DNA of 41,597 nt from Opitutia bacterium (lineage in GTDB: Bacteria > Verrucomicrobiota > Verrucomicrobiia > Opitutales > Opitutaceae), in contig CANGHW010000033.1 in the NCBI GenBank assembly GCA_947453695.1, positions 1 through 41,597 of the forward strand, given 5' to 3'. Numbering within the stretch: position 1 is the first letter of the stretch; every line of letters begins with the position of its first letter. The translations under genes and the position numbers were made by a program. Positions 9,784 through 17,859 of this stretch are shown one piece after another. The notes beneath the pieces are model-generated. The model was not told the origin of the DNA and did no database searches. It saw only the letters and a list, made by a program, of their open reading frames with translations.

Positions 9784-10344
9784 ATGAAATCCAATACCTC
9801 ATTGTTCGCGATCGTTCTGACCGCTCTCGCCTGCGCCTTCACGGCGTCGGCCGCCGACAAGGCCCAAGTTGAATCCCACTATCTCAGCTACCATGCGGCC
9901 GGCAAAGCCGTCGTCGAAATGGCGATCGCCAAGAAGGTGGATGCCGCGGAAGTGGAGCGCAAAGTAAACGCCATGTTGGTCGATGCAGTCTGGCTGGCCG
10001 GCGAATACGCCAAGGCTCACCCGAAAGGTGCCAAGCTGCTCAAGACCGTTACCGACAATGTCGACGCGATGCGCAAGTTGTCGTTCCACGACCTTGAAAG
10101 TGAGTGGCATGATCTCGGCCATTTCGCCAAGGCGGGCAACGAAGCCGGCCTCGACCTAAAAGCGGAGGACAACGAGCACTTCACCGACCCGATTCATACC
10201 ATCGTCCATCCTCTCCTCGTGCTCAAGGCCGCCCAGAGCTTCGCCTCCAGCAAAAAGGACGAAGACCTCAAGGCGATGAAGGAGGAAATGGAAGAAGGCC
10301 TCGAACAGGCGGAGAAGCAGAAGATCGCCCTCACCAAAGCCTGA
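9784..10344 (+). CDS. secreted helical protein of unknown function
   Basis: This 186-residue protein has a clear signal peptide (SLFAIVLTALACAFTASAADK, cleavage after residue 24 or so). The mature part is predicted almost wholly helical and is rich in Lys, Glu and Ala. A His-rich stretch in the middle (FHDLESEWHDLGHF, then EHFTDPIHTIVHP) could bind a metal or haem, but no known motif is visible. I do not recognise the family. It sits between the porin (38 bases upstream) and a chemoreceptor (59 bases downstream) on the same strand, so it may be a periplasmic binding partner in an uptake or sensing unit; that is inference from position only. Confidence 0.8.
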   Translation: MKSNTSLFAIVLTALACAFTASAADKAQVESHYLSYHAAGKAVVEMAIAKKVDAAEVERKVNAMLVDAVWLAGEYAKAHPKGAKLLKTVTDNVDAMRKLSFHDLESEWHDLGHFAKAGNEAGLDLKAEDNEHFTDPIHTIVHPLLVLKAAQSFASSKKDEDLKAMKEEMEEGLEQAEKQKIALTKA

Positions 10345-10403
10345 GCTGACTTCCGTCCCATACCCACGTCGCAAATCCAACCACCGGCCGCGGCCATTCA
10401 CTC

Positions 10404-12290
10404 ATGTTCAAACGAATCCTCTCCGCCGTCGGTGTGGTTGTCCTGGGTTTTATCGCGGTCGTCGCCGTGGTGGTGTGGCAACTTACCCGCATCAGCGACA
10501 CTGTCCGACACGGAACCGTGACTGATATCCCGCTGTTCCGTGCTTCCATAAATATCTCGGAAGGGATCGTGGGGCTGGAAAAAGCGGTCAGCACCGCGTT
10601 CCTTGCCGGTCAACAGGCTGACATTCTGGCGATTCGCCAAACGACGCAGGTATCGCTTAACCGTCTGAAGGCCGACGTGCAGCTGCTCGGCGCCCCCGAG
10701 TTTGCCATTCTGCACTCCCACACAATCGTGTTGTCGCCGGCTGCGGCCAAGCCGGACCAAACTACAGAACTGGTAGCCAAGGATTCAGTCACGGCCGCGC
10801 CAAAGCCCGCCTCGATCACCGTGCGAGAGTTGATCAATGGCGTGAAAAAGGAAACGGAGGAGCTCTCCGAAGCTGCATTGAAGTCGTTCGAATTGGCGGA
10901 GCAGCAGATCGCACTTCGCCAGAGTCTCGCCGCCGACCGGGAAGAACTTTCAAAGATTTTCCGCGCGGCCCTGCCCTTGGCAGCCGCCAATGAGAAAGCC
11001 TACGCCAACCTGAGCCGCGCTACTCTCGCGGTCCTCTATTCCAACTCGGGCCGCGATCTCAACTTCGTCGGTCGTGCCAAGTTCAAGGAAGGCGTCGCCG
11101 CCATGGACAAGACCAAACTCGAGGGTCCCAACCAGGCGCTCTACAGCCAGCTCAAGACCCAGTTCGAAAAGACCTTCGCGAGCGCGTTTACTGTTTCCGC
11201 CCAAAAAGCCGATTTTGCCTTCTTCACGGAAAAAGCGAGCGCCGTGCAGGAAGAAGTTCGCCTGTTGCGTCAATTCGGCGAGGGGCAGTTTGAACAGGGC
11301 CAGACCGGGCTGACCGCTCTGACCGCCGCCACCCTGCAAACCAGTCTTTGGCTGTCTGCGATCTCCATCTGTCTTGGAATACTTCTGGCCGTCTATCTGG
11401 CTCGCACAATTTCGCAGCGCCTCAAGCACATCGTGCGGGAACTGTCCGATAGTTCGGCGTCGGTCGCCAGTGCTTCCATCCAAGTCTCAACCTCGGGCCA
11501 AACCCTCGCTGACGGCGCTAGCACGCAGGCGGCTTCCCTCGAGGAAACCAGCGCGTCGCTGGAAGAAATTTCCAGCGTGGCCAAGCGCAACGCCGAAGGC
11601 GCCAAGCGCGCCAAAGGCATCGCCACTCAGACCCGGGCCGCTGCCGAGACCGGCACCACCGAAGTCACCGCGATGAACGAGGCGATGGAAGCAATCAAGA
11701 CCTCCAGCGCAGGCATCGCAAAAATCATCAAGACCATCGACGAGATTGCGTTTCAGACCAACATACTCGCCCTGAATGCCGCCGTCGAAGCCGCGCGCGC
11801 CGGCGAAGCGGGAGCAGGGTTCGCTGTCGTCGCCGAGGAAGTCCGCGCCCTCGCCCAGCGCTCCGCCTCTGCCGCCCGGGAAACTGCCGAAAAAATCGAC
11901 GACTCCGTCGCAAAGAGCCAGCACGGTGCCACCGTCTGCACGAAAGTAGCCGCCCGTCTGCAGGACATCGCCGCCAAGTCCCGCGAAGTCGATGAACTCA
12001 TCGGCGAGATCGCCACCGCTTCACAGGAGCAAACCCTCGGGATTGAACAGGTGAACAAAGCGGTTGGCCAAATGGATCGCGTGATCCAGTCCACTGCCGC
12101 CGAAGCCGAGGAAGGCGCCGGAGTCGCCCGTGATCTCACCACTCAATCCGATGCCCTCCGCCAATGCGTTGAGCAGCTCGCCCAAGTCGTCGGCGGCCCA
12201 AGCACCCATTCCACCCCACCTCCGGAGCGCGCGGTTCACCCGGCCGGCCAACCCACCGCCGGGCATCAATTTCAATCGGTCTCCACCTAG
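10404..12290 (+). CDS. methyl-accepting chemotaxis protein (second copy)
   Basis: This chemoreceptor has 628 residues. The first membrane helix is at about 5-27 ([20 protein letters not shown]), followed by a long periplasmic helical region (about 28-308). The second membrane helix is at about 311-333 ([19 protein letters not shown]), followed by a short linker and the cytoplasmic signalling domain with tip [20 protein letters not shown] near residues 445-465. The signalling half closely matches that of the receptor at 6428, while the periplasmic part is longer and different, as expected for paralogues with different ligands. It follows the porin and secreted helical protein closely and a strong terminator ends the unit 24 bases downstream. 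No C-terminal CheR-docking pentapeptide is seen. The ligand is unknown. Confidence 0.95.
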   Translation: MFKRILSAVGVVVLGFIAVVAVVVWQLTRISDTVRHGTVTDIPLFRASINISEGIVGLEKAVSTAFLAGQQADILAIRQTTQVSLNRLKADVQLLGAPEFAILHSHTIVLSPAAAKPDQTTELVAKDSVTAAPKPASITVRELINGVKKETEELSEAALKSFELAEQQIALRQSLAADREELSKIFRAALPLAAANEKAYANLSRATLAVLYSNSGRDLNFVGRAKFKEGVAAMDKTKLEGPNQALYSQLKTQFEKTFASAFTVSAQKADFAFFTEKASAVQEEVRLLRQFGEGQFEQGQTGLTALTAATLQTSLWLSAISICLGILLAVYLARTISQRLKHIVRELSDSSASVASASIQVSTSGQTLADGASTQAASLEETSASLEEISSVAKRNAEGAKRAKGIATQTRAAAETGTTEVTAMNEAMEAIKTSSAGIAKIIKTIDEIAFQTNILALNAAVEAARAGEAGAGFAVVAEEVRALAQRSASAARETAEKIDDSVAKSQHGATVCTKVAARLQDIAAKSREVDELIGEIATASQEQTLGIEQVNKAVGQMDRVIQSTAAEAEEGAGVARDLTTQSDALRQCVEQLAQVVGGPSTHSTPPPERAVHPAGQPTAGHQFQSVST

Positions 12291-12313
12291 CTATTGCTCT
12301 AGTCGTCAGGTCC

Positions 12314-12343
12314 AGCGCGCTCTTTCGAGGGAGCGCGCTTTTT
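12314..12343 (+). terminator. intrinsic terminator after the porin-chemoreceptor unit
   Basis: Perfect nine-base arms AGCGCGCTC (12314-12322) and GAGCGCGCT (12331-12339) with an eight-base loop are followed by TTTTT through 12343. It lies 24 bases past the chemoreceptor stop codon. Confidence 0.9.
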
Positions 12344-12437
12344 CGTGCTCCTTGCGAGAGGAAAGACACTCCTCGAAGGTCACTCTGATCCAAGCCCATG
12401 CAGTCCGCTGATGAGCGTTCGAGGCCGCTTTCATAGT

Positions 12438-12481
12438 TTGGAATAGTTCTAATTATCACTTGCACCTTAGAACCATTCCAA
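12438..12481 (+). promoter_or_regulatory. two inverted Fur/PerR-like boxes in the regulator's own promoter
   Basis: Box 1, TTGGAATAGTTCTAA (12438-12452), and box 2, TTAGAACCATTCCAA (12467-12481), are inverted copies of each other matching at 14 of 15 positions. Each is also an imperfect 7-1-7 palindrome like the PerR/Fur-type TTAGAAT-n-ATTCTAA operator. Their centres are 29 bases apart. The AT-rich TAATTAT between them could form the -10 region, so a bound regulator would block the promoter. Box 2 ends 24 bases before the start codon at 12506, which supports autoregulation and possibly control of the suf genes downstream. Confidence 0.7.
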
Positions 12482-12505
12482 TTGGTTGCCCCTTCCTCAA
12501 ATCGC

Positions 12506-12937
12506 ATGTCCTCCGCCACACTCAACGCTGATACCCTCGCGCAGAAGCTCGCCGATAGCGGGCTCCGCGCCACCCCCCAGCGCGAGGTCGTTTACAACGT
12601 GCTGATCAAAAAGCGCGATCACCCCACGGCCGACGAAGTCTTCGCCCGTGTAAAGTCCGAGCTCCCCACCATCTCGCTCGCGACCGTCTACAACTGTCTC
12701 GAAACCCTTGTGCAGTGCGACCTCGTCCGCGCGGTCAATTTCGAGCGCGGCCCCACCCGCTACTGCCCGAATCTTCGCCCCCACGCCCATTTTCACGACG
12801 AGCAGACCGGCAAGACGCACGACATCGATCTTCCGCCCACGCTCCTCGAGACCGTCCACTCCGTCCTGCCCCGCGGTTTCGATGCAAGCTCCGTCGAGAT
12901 CATCTTCCGCGGCAAGGCCACCAAGTCCGCCCACTAA
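12506..12937 (+). CDS. Fur-superfamily transcription regulator (PerR/Irr-like, no CxxC zinc site)
   Basis: The regulator has 143 residues. The N-terminal winged helix has the family pattern LRATPQREVVYNVLIKKRDHPTADEVF and ISLATVYNCLETL. The dimerisation/metal domain has PHAHFHDEQTGKTHDIDLP, the equivalent of the Fur H-x-H metal region. The Cys-x-x-Cys of the structural zinc site in Fur and PerR is absent, as in Irr-like members, so metal sensing may differ. An in-frame TTG at 12482 would add eight residues, but it follows directly on box 2 and would put the start inside the operator region; the ATG at 12506 is preferred. It sits 51 bases upstream of sufC, which points to control of iron-sulfur assembly by iron, haem or peroxide. 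The exact signal cannot be read from sequence. Confidence 0.9.
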   Translation: MSSATLNADTLAQKLADSGLRATPQREVVYNVLIKKRDHPTADEVFARVKSELPTISLATVYNCLETLVQCDLVRAVNFERGPTRYCPNLRPHAHFHDEQTGKTHDIDLPPTLLETVHSVLPRGFDASSVEIIFRGKATKSAH

Positions 12938-12988
12938 TTCCGACACTTAGCTTCAAGCTCTCCGCTCTCAGCTCCTCCCTTTTCCGAC

Positions 12989-13750
12989 ATGTCCTCCCTC
13001 GAAATCAAAGACCTCCACGTCTCCATCGGCGAAAAAGCCATCGTCAAGGGCCTGACCCTCACGATCCGCAGCGGCGAAGTCCACGCCATCATGGGGCCCA
13101 ATGGCACCGGCAAATCGACCCTCTCCAAGGCGATCGCCGGTCACCCGGACTATACGATCACGAGTGGCGACGTCCTCCTCGACGGAGCTTCCATCCTCGA
13201 GAAGGAAGCTGATGAGCGCGCCCGCGCCGGCATCTTCCTCGCCTTCCAATACCCGAGCGAGATCCCCGGCGTCTCCATCGCCAATTTCCTCCGCGCCGCC
13301 ATCCAGGCTCGTATGGCCGAGGGCGAAGAGATCGACGCCACCGCCTACTACAAGCGCCTCTACTCCAAGATGGACATGCTCAAGATCGACCGGAAGTTCA
13401 CCTCCCGCGCGGTCAACGACGGCTTCTCCGGCGGCGAGAAAAAGCGCTGCGAGATCCTCCAGATGGCCATGCTCGAGCCCAAGTTCTCCCTCATGGACGA
13501 GACCGACTCCGGCCTCGACATCGACGCCCTCCGCATCGTCTCCGAAGGCGTCAACGCCCTCCGCGGACCCAACCTCGGCGTGCTCATGATCACGCACTAC
13601 CAGCGTCTGCTGAACTACATCGTGCCCGACTACGTCCACGTCATGTGGGACGGCCGCATCGTGAAGAGCGGCGACAAATCCCTCGCCCTCGAACTCGAGG
13701 CCAAGGGCTACGACTGGGTGAAGAAAGAACTCGCCCTCGCCACCGCCTGA
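12989..13750 (+). CDS. sufC: SufC, ATPase of the SufBCD iron-sulfur scaffold
   Basis: The protein has 253 residues, normal for SufC. It is an ABC-type ATPase that drives conformational change of the SufB-SufD scaffold during 2Fe-2S/4Fe-4S cluster assembly in the cytoplasm. Visible are Walker [15 protein letters not shown] (near 36-44), the Q-loop [14 protein letters not shown], the ABC signature [13 protein letters not shown], Walker [13 protein letters not shown] and the H-loop MITHYQR. The start [14 protein letters not shown] is typical. It is followed after 29 bases by sufB, then sufD and sufT, in the order seen in many non-proteobacterial suf operons. A cysteine desulfurase gene is missing from the cluster. 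Confidence 0.97.
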   Translation: MSSLEIKDLHVSIGEKAIVKGLTLTIRSGEVHAIMGPNGTGKSTLSKAIAGHPDYTITSGDVLLDGASILEKEADERARAGIFLAFQYPSEIPGVSIANFLRAAIQARMAEGEEIDATAYYKRLYSKMDMLKIDRKFTSRAVNDGFSGGEKKRCEILQMAMLEPKFSLMDETDSGLDIDALRIVSEGVNALRGPNLGVLMITHYQRLLNYIVPDYVHVMWDGRIVKSGDKSLALELEAKGYDWVKKELALATA

Positions 13751-13779
13751 GTGCCCCGCCCGCCCAACACCGCCCGCCC

Positions 13780-15228
13780 ATGAAGCCTCCGACCGACACC
13801 GACACTCTCCCTTCTCCCGCGGCCACGGAAAATCCCGTCGTCGGCATCGACCAGTCCGCCGGCAATTTCCAATACGACGTCGCCTACGAATTCGACGCCG
13901 GCACCGGCCTCAACGAGAACACCGTTCGCTACATCAGCTCGGTGAAGAAAGAGGCGCCATGGATCCTCGAGTTCCGCCTCAAGGCGCTGCAGAAATTCAT
14001 GTCGATGCCCATGCCCACGCACTGGGCCACGAAGGATCTCGAGAACATCGATTTTCAGAAAATCCGTTACTACCTCGCCTCCGGCCAAAAGCCGAAGCGC
14101 ACGTGGGATGAGGTCCCCGACGACATCAAGAAGACCTTCGAGCGCCTCGGCATTCCCGAGCAGGAGCGCAAATTCCTCGCCGGCGTTGAAGCCCAATTCG
14201 ACTCCGAGGCCGCCTACTCTAACGTCAAGGAGCTCGTCGCCAAGCAGGGCGTGATCTTCATGAACTCCACCGAGGCGCTCCGCGAGCACCCCGAGCTGTT
14301 CCGCAAGTTCTTCGGCAAGGTCATCCCCACCGGCGACAACAAATTCTCCGCGCTCAACAGCGCCGTCTTCTCCGGCGGCTCCTTCATCTACGTCCCCAAG
14401 GGCGTGAAGGTCGCCCAGCCCCTCCAAGCCTACTTCCGCATCAACGCAGAAAACTTCGGCCAGTTCGAGCGCACTCTCATCATCGCCGACGAGGGCGCCG
14501 AGCTCACCTACATGGAGGGCTGCACCGCCCCGAAATTCTCGACGTCCACCCTCCACAGCGCCGTCGTCGAACTCGTCGCGCTCAAGGGCGCCAAGATCCA
14601 ATACATCACCGTCCAAAACTGGGCCAACAACGTCTTCAATCTCGTCACCAAGCGCGGCGTCGCGCACGAGGATGCCGAGATCAAGTGGATCGACTGCAAC
14701 ATCGGCAGCCGTCTCACGATGAAGTATCCCGGCGTCGTCCTGAAGGGCGAGCGCGCCCGCGGCGAAGTCATCTCCATCGCCCTCGCCAACGACGGCCAGC
14801 ACCAGGACACCGGCGCGAAGATGATTCACGCCGCCAACAACACGACGTCCAACATCGTCGCGAAATCCATCTCCGTCGGCCAAGGCCGCAGCACCTATCG
14901 CGGTGTCGTTCACATCCCGAAGCACCTCAAGGGCTGCAAGAACAACACCGAGTGCGACGCGCTCCTGATCAACACCAACAGCCGCACCGACACGTATCCC
15001 GCCATCACCGTCCGCGGTGATCGCAACTACGTGCAACACGAGGCCTCCGTCTCGAAGGTGAATGAAGAAATGATCTTCTACATGCAGCAGCGCGGGCTCA
15101 CCGAAGGCCAGGCGATGAGCCTCGCCGTCAACGGCTTCATCAACGACCTCGCCCGCCAATTCCCCATGGAATACAGCGTCGAACTCAAACGCCTCATCGA
15201 CCTCGAAATGGAAGGCAGCGTCGGCTGA
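13780..15228 (+). CDS. sufB: SufB, iron-sulfur cluster scaffold subunit
   Basis: The 482-residue protein has the full SufB core. It forms the SufBC2D complex on which nascent clusters are built. Characteristic blocks are [20 protein letters not shown] near the N-terminus, [40 protein letters not shown], the cluster/sulfur-acceptor region [20 protein letters not shown] with its conserved Cys, and [20 protein letters not shown] with the conserved Glu. The frame is open upstream to 13645, but that part overlaps sufC and is arginine-rich noise; the ATG at 13780 gives the normal N-terminus with a Pro/Thr-rich lead. It follows sufC by 29 bases. Confidence 0.97.
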   Translation: MKPPTDTDTLPSPAATENPVVGIDQSAGNFQYDVAYEFDAGTGLNENTVRYISSVKKEAPWILEFRLKALQKFMSMPMPTHWATKDLENIDFQKIRYYLASGQKPKRTWDEVPDDIKKTFERLGIPEQERKFLAGVEAQFDSEAAYSNVKELVAKQGVIFMNSTEALREHPELFRKFFGKVIPTGDNKFSALNSAVFSGGSFIYVPKGVKVAQPLQAYFRINAENFGQFERTLIIADEGAELTYMEGCTAPKFSTSTLHSAVVELVALKGAKIQYITVQNWANNVFNLVTKRGVAHEDAEIKWIDCNIGSRLTMKYPGVVLKGERARGEVISIALANDGQHQDTGAKMIHAANNTTSNIVAKSISVGQGRSTYRGVVHIPKHLKGCKNNTECDALLINTNSRTDTYPAITVRGDRNYVQHEASVSKVNEEMIFYMQQRGLTEGQAMSLAVNGFINDLARQFPMEYSVELKRLIDLEMEGSVG

Positions 15229-15237
15229 TGCCGACGC

Positions 15238-15290
15238 ATGACCCAAGCCCCATGACCAATGTCCCATTGGTCTGCGGCGCCTTGGGTCAT
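15238..15290 (+). repeat. large stem-loop with heptamer repeats between sufB and sufD
   Basis: The arms ATGACCCAAG (15238-15247) and CTTGGGTCAT (15281-15290) pair perfectly over ten bases. Inside lies a second perfect hairpin, ACCAAT (15255-15260) with ATTGGT (15266-15271). The sequence contains ATTGGTC and its complement GACCAAT, the same heptamer repeated in tandem just downstream. It may modulate the ratio of SufB to SufD transcript, or simply be a mobile-type intergenic repeat. Confidence 0.7.
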
Positions 15291-15306
15291 CACGCCACCT
15301 CCGATC

Positions 15307-15337
15307 ATTAGTCATTAGACATTAGTCATTGGTCATT
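15307..15337 (+). repeat. heptanucleotide tandem repeat, ATTRGTC type
   Basis: Four and a half units read ATTAGTC, ATTAGAC, ATTAGTC, ATTGGTC, ATT, ending three bases before the sufD start codon. Short tandem heptamers of this kind occur in intergenic DNA of several bacterial phyla. The repeat replaces any Shine-Dalgarno for sufD. Confidence 0.8.
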
Positions 15338-15340
15338 CCC

Positions 15341-16663
15341 ATGTCCGTTTCCGCTCCTCTTTCCGCCTCGTCCGCCCTCGGCGTCTTCACCGCTGAAGCC
15401 TTCGCCGCGCACCTCGCCAGCCTCCCGCCCTCGCTGCCCGCGTGGTGGATCGCTCGCAAGCGCGCCGCTTACGAACGCTTCGCCGCCCTCCCCATGCCGT
15501 CGCGCGGCGATGAAGCCTGGCGCTTCAGCAATCTCTCCGGCCTCACCCTCGATGGGTTCACGCTGCCTGCCGCCGCGACCTCCGTCCCGCACGCCCCCAT
15601 CGGCATCCAGAAGGTCGCCAAGCTCGTCTTCGCCAATGGCCGACTCTTCTCCCGCGAGGCCCTCTCAGCCGACCTCGTCGCCCGTGGCGTCGTCGTCGAC
15701 ACGCTGCAGAACGCCCTCGTGCAACACGAGGCCGTCGTTCGCGAGCACCTCCTCGCCCAGCCGCCGAAACTCGGCTCCGCCAAATTCTCCGCTCTGCACG
15801 AGGCGTTCCTCACCGACGGCGCGTTCATTTACGTGCCGAAGGGCGTCCAGCTCGAGCAGCCCGTCGGCGTCTTCTCCTACGCCCTCGGTGCCACCGCCGC
15901 GATTTTCCCGCACACGCTCGTAGTCGCCGGTGAAAACGCCCGCGTCACGATCGTCGAGTATTTCGGCTCCGCCAACGACACCGAGGCCCAGCTCGCCGTC
16001 GGCGCCAACGACCTCTACGCCGGCCACGGCGCGCAGATCACCTACATTGGCAAACAGGACTGGAGCCACCGCGCCCTCTCCTTTCAGTCGAACAGCACCG
16101 TCGTCCGCCGCGATGCCCGCGTGCAATCGCTGAACCTCCACCTCGGCGCCCGCCAAGCCCGCCACGAGTCGCTCTCCCAACTCGCCGCCCCCGGCGCGTT
16201 CTCCGAGATGCTCGCCCTCACCGTCGCCGAGACCGATCAGGAGTTCGACCAGCGCACGCTCCAGATCCATCAGGCGCCCAACACCAAGAGCGATCTCCTC
16301 TACAAGAACGCGCTCCGCGGCACCGCGCGGACGATCTTCTCCGGCCTCATTGTCGTCGATCCCGACGCCCAAAAGACCGACGCCTACCAGAGCAACCGCA
16401 ACCTCATGCTCTCCGAGGACGCCGAGGCCAACTCCCTCCCCGGCCTCGAAATCCAGGCCAACGACGTCCGCTGCACCCACGGCGCCACCTCGTCCCGCAT
16501 CGATCCCGAGCAGGAGTTTTATCTCCAGTCCCGCGGCATCGCCAAGGAAGCCGCCGATGAGCTCCTCACCTTCGGCTTCTTCGAGGAGGTCCTCAATCGC
16601 CTCACCGACGATCACCTTCACGAAGCCCTCCGCGTCCTGATCCAAACCAAGTTTAAGAAATAA
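15341..16663 (+). CDS. sufD: SufD, iron-sulfur cluster scaffold subunit
   Basis: The 440-residue protein is a SufB paralogue that completes the SufBC2D scaffold and is needed for iron acquisition in the complex. Recognisable parts are the N-terminal helical region with [39 protein letters not shown], the beta-helix core, and the C-terminal CTHGATSSRIDPEQEFYLQSRGI with the conserved Cys-x-His, followed by AADELLTFGFFEEVL. The ATG at 15341 is preferred over an in-frame upstream GTG at 15329 that lies inside the heptamer repeat. The gap to sufB is 112 bases, unusually long for this operon, and is filled by a stem-loop and the repeats. Confidence 0.96.
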   Translation: MSVSAPLSASSALGVFTAEAFAAHLASLPPSLPAWWIARKRAAYERFAALPMPSRGDEAWRFSNLSGLTLDGFTLPAAATSVPHAPIGIQKVAKLVFANGRLFSREALSADLVARGVVVDTLQNALVQHEAVVREHLLAQPPKLGSAKFSALHEAFLTDGAFIYVPKGVQLEQPVGVFSYALGATAAIFPHTLVVAGENARVTIVEYFGSANDTEAQLAVGANDLYAGHGAQITYIGKQDWSHRALSFQSNSTVVRRDARVQSLNLHLGARQARHESLSQLAAPGAFSEMLALTVAETDQEFDQRTLQIHQAPNTKSDLLYKNALRGTARTIFSGLIVVDPDAQKTDAYQSNRNLMLSEDAEANSLPGLEIQANDVRCTHGATSSRIDPEQEFYLQSRGIAKEAADELLTFGFFEEVLNRLTDDHLHEALRVLIQTKFKK

Positions 16664-16670
16664 ATTAAGA

Positions 16671-16738
16671 AACCACGAACTTCACCAAATGCGCGGATTC
16701 ACTCCGCCCCTTTCGTGTATTTCGTGTGTTTCGTGGTT
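16671..16738 (+). repeat. stem-loop and 9-base tandem repeat between sufD and sufT
   Basis: AACCACGAA (16671-16679) pairs perfectly with TTCGTGGTT (16730-16738). The right side is a threefold nine-base repeat, TTTCGTGTA, TTTCGTGTG, TTTCGTGGT (16711-16737). A smaller hairpin GCGGA-TTCAC-TCCGC (16693-16707) sits in the loop. It looks like an intergenic repeat element of the kind dispersed through genomes, inserted within the suf operon. Confidence 0.75.
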
Positions 16739-16752
16739 AAAACAACTCCTCC

Positions 16753-17304
16753 ATGACCAACCGCGACCGCACGCTTTCCCGCGAAGTCATCGCCACTCAG
16801 ATTCCCTCAGGCGACAAGGCCACGCTCCACGCCGGCACCCACGTCATGATTCATCAGACGCTTGGCGGCGCCTACACGGTGCAAACGGACTTCGGCCTCT
16901 TCCGCATCGACGGCAAAGACGGCGACTCCCTCGGTGAACAGGTTGCCAGCCAGACCGTCGCCGCCTCCACCCTCGCCGGTGGCGCGCCTGACCCCGAAGC
17001 CATCTGGGCCCAACTCCGCCACGTCTTCGACCCCGAGATCCCCGTCAACATCGTCGACCTCGGCCTCGTCTACACCATGGACGTCGAGCAGCTCACCGAT
17101 CCCGCCCCCGGCTTCCGCGTGAATGTCGCCATGACGCTCACCGCCCCTGGCTGCGGCATGGGCCCCGCCATCGCCGAGGACGCGAAGGGCAAAATCCTTC
17201 TTGTCCCCGGTGTCAGCGACGCCGATGTGCGCATCACCTGGGACCCGCCGTGGAATCAGTCCATGATCAGCGAAGAGGGCAAAATGAAGCTCGGCCTGAT
17301 CTGA
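16753..17304 (+). CDS. sufT: SufT, MIP18/DUF59-family iron-sulfur maturation factor
   Basis: The 183-residue protein matches the long SufT form. An N-terminal part (residues 1-75, IPSGDKATLHAGTHVMIHQTLGGAYTV) precedes a DUF59 domain with LRHVFDPEIPVNIVDLGLVY and the Cys-containing loop MTLTAPGCGMGPAIAEDAK. It ends with VRITWDPPWNQSMISEEGKMKLG, diagnostic for the family. SufT helps mature or transfer iron-sulfur clusters to client proteins. It is the last gene of the suf unit, with a strong terminator 28 bases downstream. The start is preceded by CAACTCCTCC and no Shine-Dalgarno. Confidence 0.95.
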   Translation: MTNRDRTLSREVIATQIPSGDKATLHAGTHVMIHQTLGGAYTVQTDFGLFRIDGKDGDSLGEQVASQTVAASTLAGGAPDPEAIWAQLRHVFDPEIPVNIVDLGLVYTMDVEQLTDPAPGFRVNVAMTLTAPGCGMGPAIAEDAKGKILLVPGVSDADVRITWDPPWNQSMISEEGKMKLGLI

Positions 17305-17331
17305 GCCTTTCTGGATTTTCGACCCTCGTAG

Positions 17332-17358
17332 CCCGCCTCGTGAGAGGCGGGATTTTTT
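17332..17358 (+). terminator. intrinsic terminator of the suf operon
   Basis: CCCGCCTC (17332-17339), a GTGA tetraloop and GAGGCGGG (17344-17351) form a perfect eight-base stem followed by A and six T (17353-17358). It is 28 bases past the sufT stop and faces the convergent gene ending at 17392. Confidence 0.92.
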
Positions 17359-17391
17359 GCGCCCGCCTCGCTCGCACCCGCTCTCCGCGCT

Positions 17392-17673
17392 TCAGCTCCG
17401 CGGCACGGACACCGCGCGCGCCTGCACCCGCATCTCCAGCAGTGACGCTTCCGTTTCGTCGAGCTCGTGCGCGATCGTCGCAACCATCTCCTCGCCCCAG
17501 TGTTCGCGTCGCGCCCGGGCGAGCCGCTCTTCCAGCCACACCGCGTGATGCCGCAGCCGCTCCACTTCCTCGTGCGGCTTGTGCAGCGCCGGATCGCGCG
17601 ACTTCAACCACATCGCCACGTAAATGATCACGGCGATGACAAACACGGCGACGATGAAGAGTGCCTCAGGCAT
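17392..17673 (-). CDS. small membrane protein with coiled-coil tail
   Basis: This 93-residue protein has one N-terminal membrane helix (ALFIVAVFVIAVIIYVAMWL, about 4-23). A charged helical tail likely to form a coiled coil follows (EEVERLRHHAVWLEERLARARREHW...). The layout recalls PspB-type small inner-membrane proteins, but there is no clear sequence match and no psp gene nearby. It is convergent with sufT and divergent from the phosphatase-like gene at 17860. The function is unknown. The reading is supported by the coherent hydrophobic-then-charged pattern. Confidence 0.7.
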   Translation of the reverse strand: MPEALFIVAVFVIAVIIYVAMWLKSRDPALHKPHEEVERLRHHAVWLEERLARARREHWGEEMVATIAHELDETEASLLEMRVQARAVSVPRS

Positions 17674-17792
17674 GGTGGGAACGCGGTGGGACGCGCCCGG
17701 CTACCTTAGCGCCGCACCGCTCGCGCTCCAGCTCCGCTCCGCCCGTTTTCTCAGGTATTCCGTCCCATTCTCGCTCGCATCAGTTCCCACCC

Positions 17793-17804
17793 CAAACCGG
17801 TTTG
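17793..17804. promoter_or_regulatory. 12-base perfect palindrome between divergent genes
   Basis: CAAACCGGTTTG is a perfect palindrome in the 186-base divergent region between the small membrane protein gene and the phosphatase-like gene. It could be an operator; nothing else supports this. Confidence 0.25.
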
Positions 17805-17859
17805 CGCCCGCCGCGCCCGCCGCTCAGGCTTCGGGCGTTCGTCCAGCCCCGTCCACCCC

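Noticed and set aside
13708-15315. A 535-codon open frame on the minus strand opposite sufB
   Set aside because: It mirrors the codon bias of sufB in GC-rich DNA; its translation is dominated by Gly, Val, Asp and Glu and matches no family, while sufB is fully conserved on the other strand.
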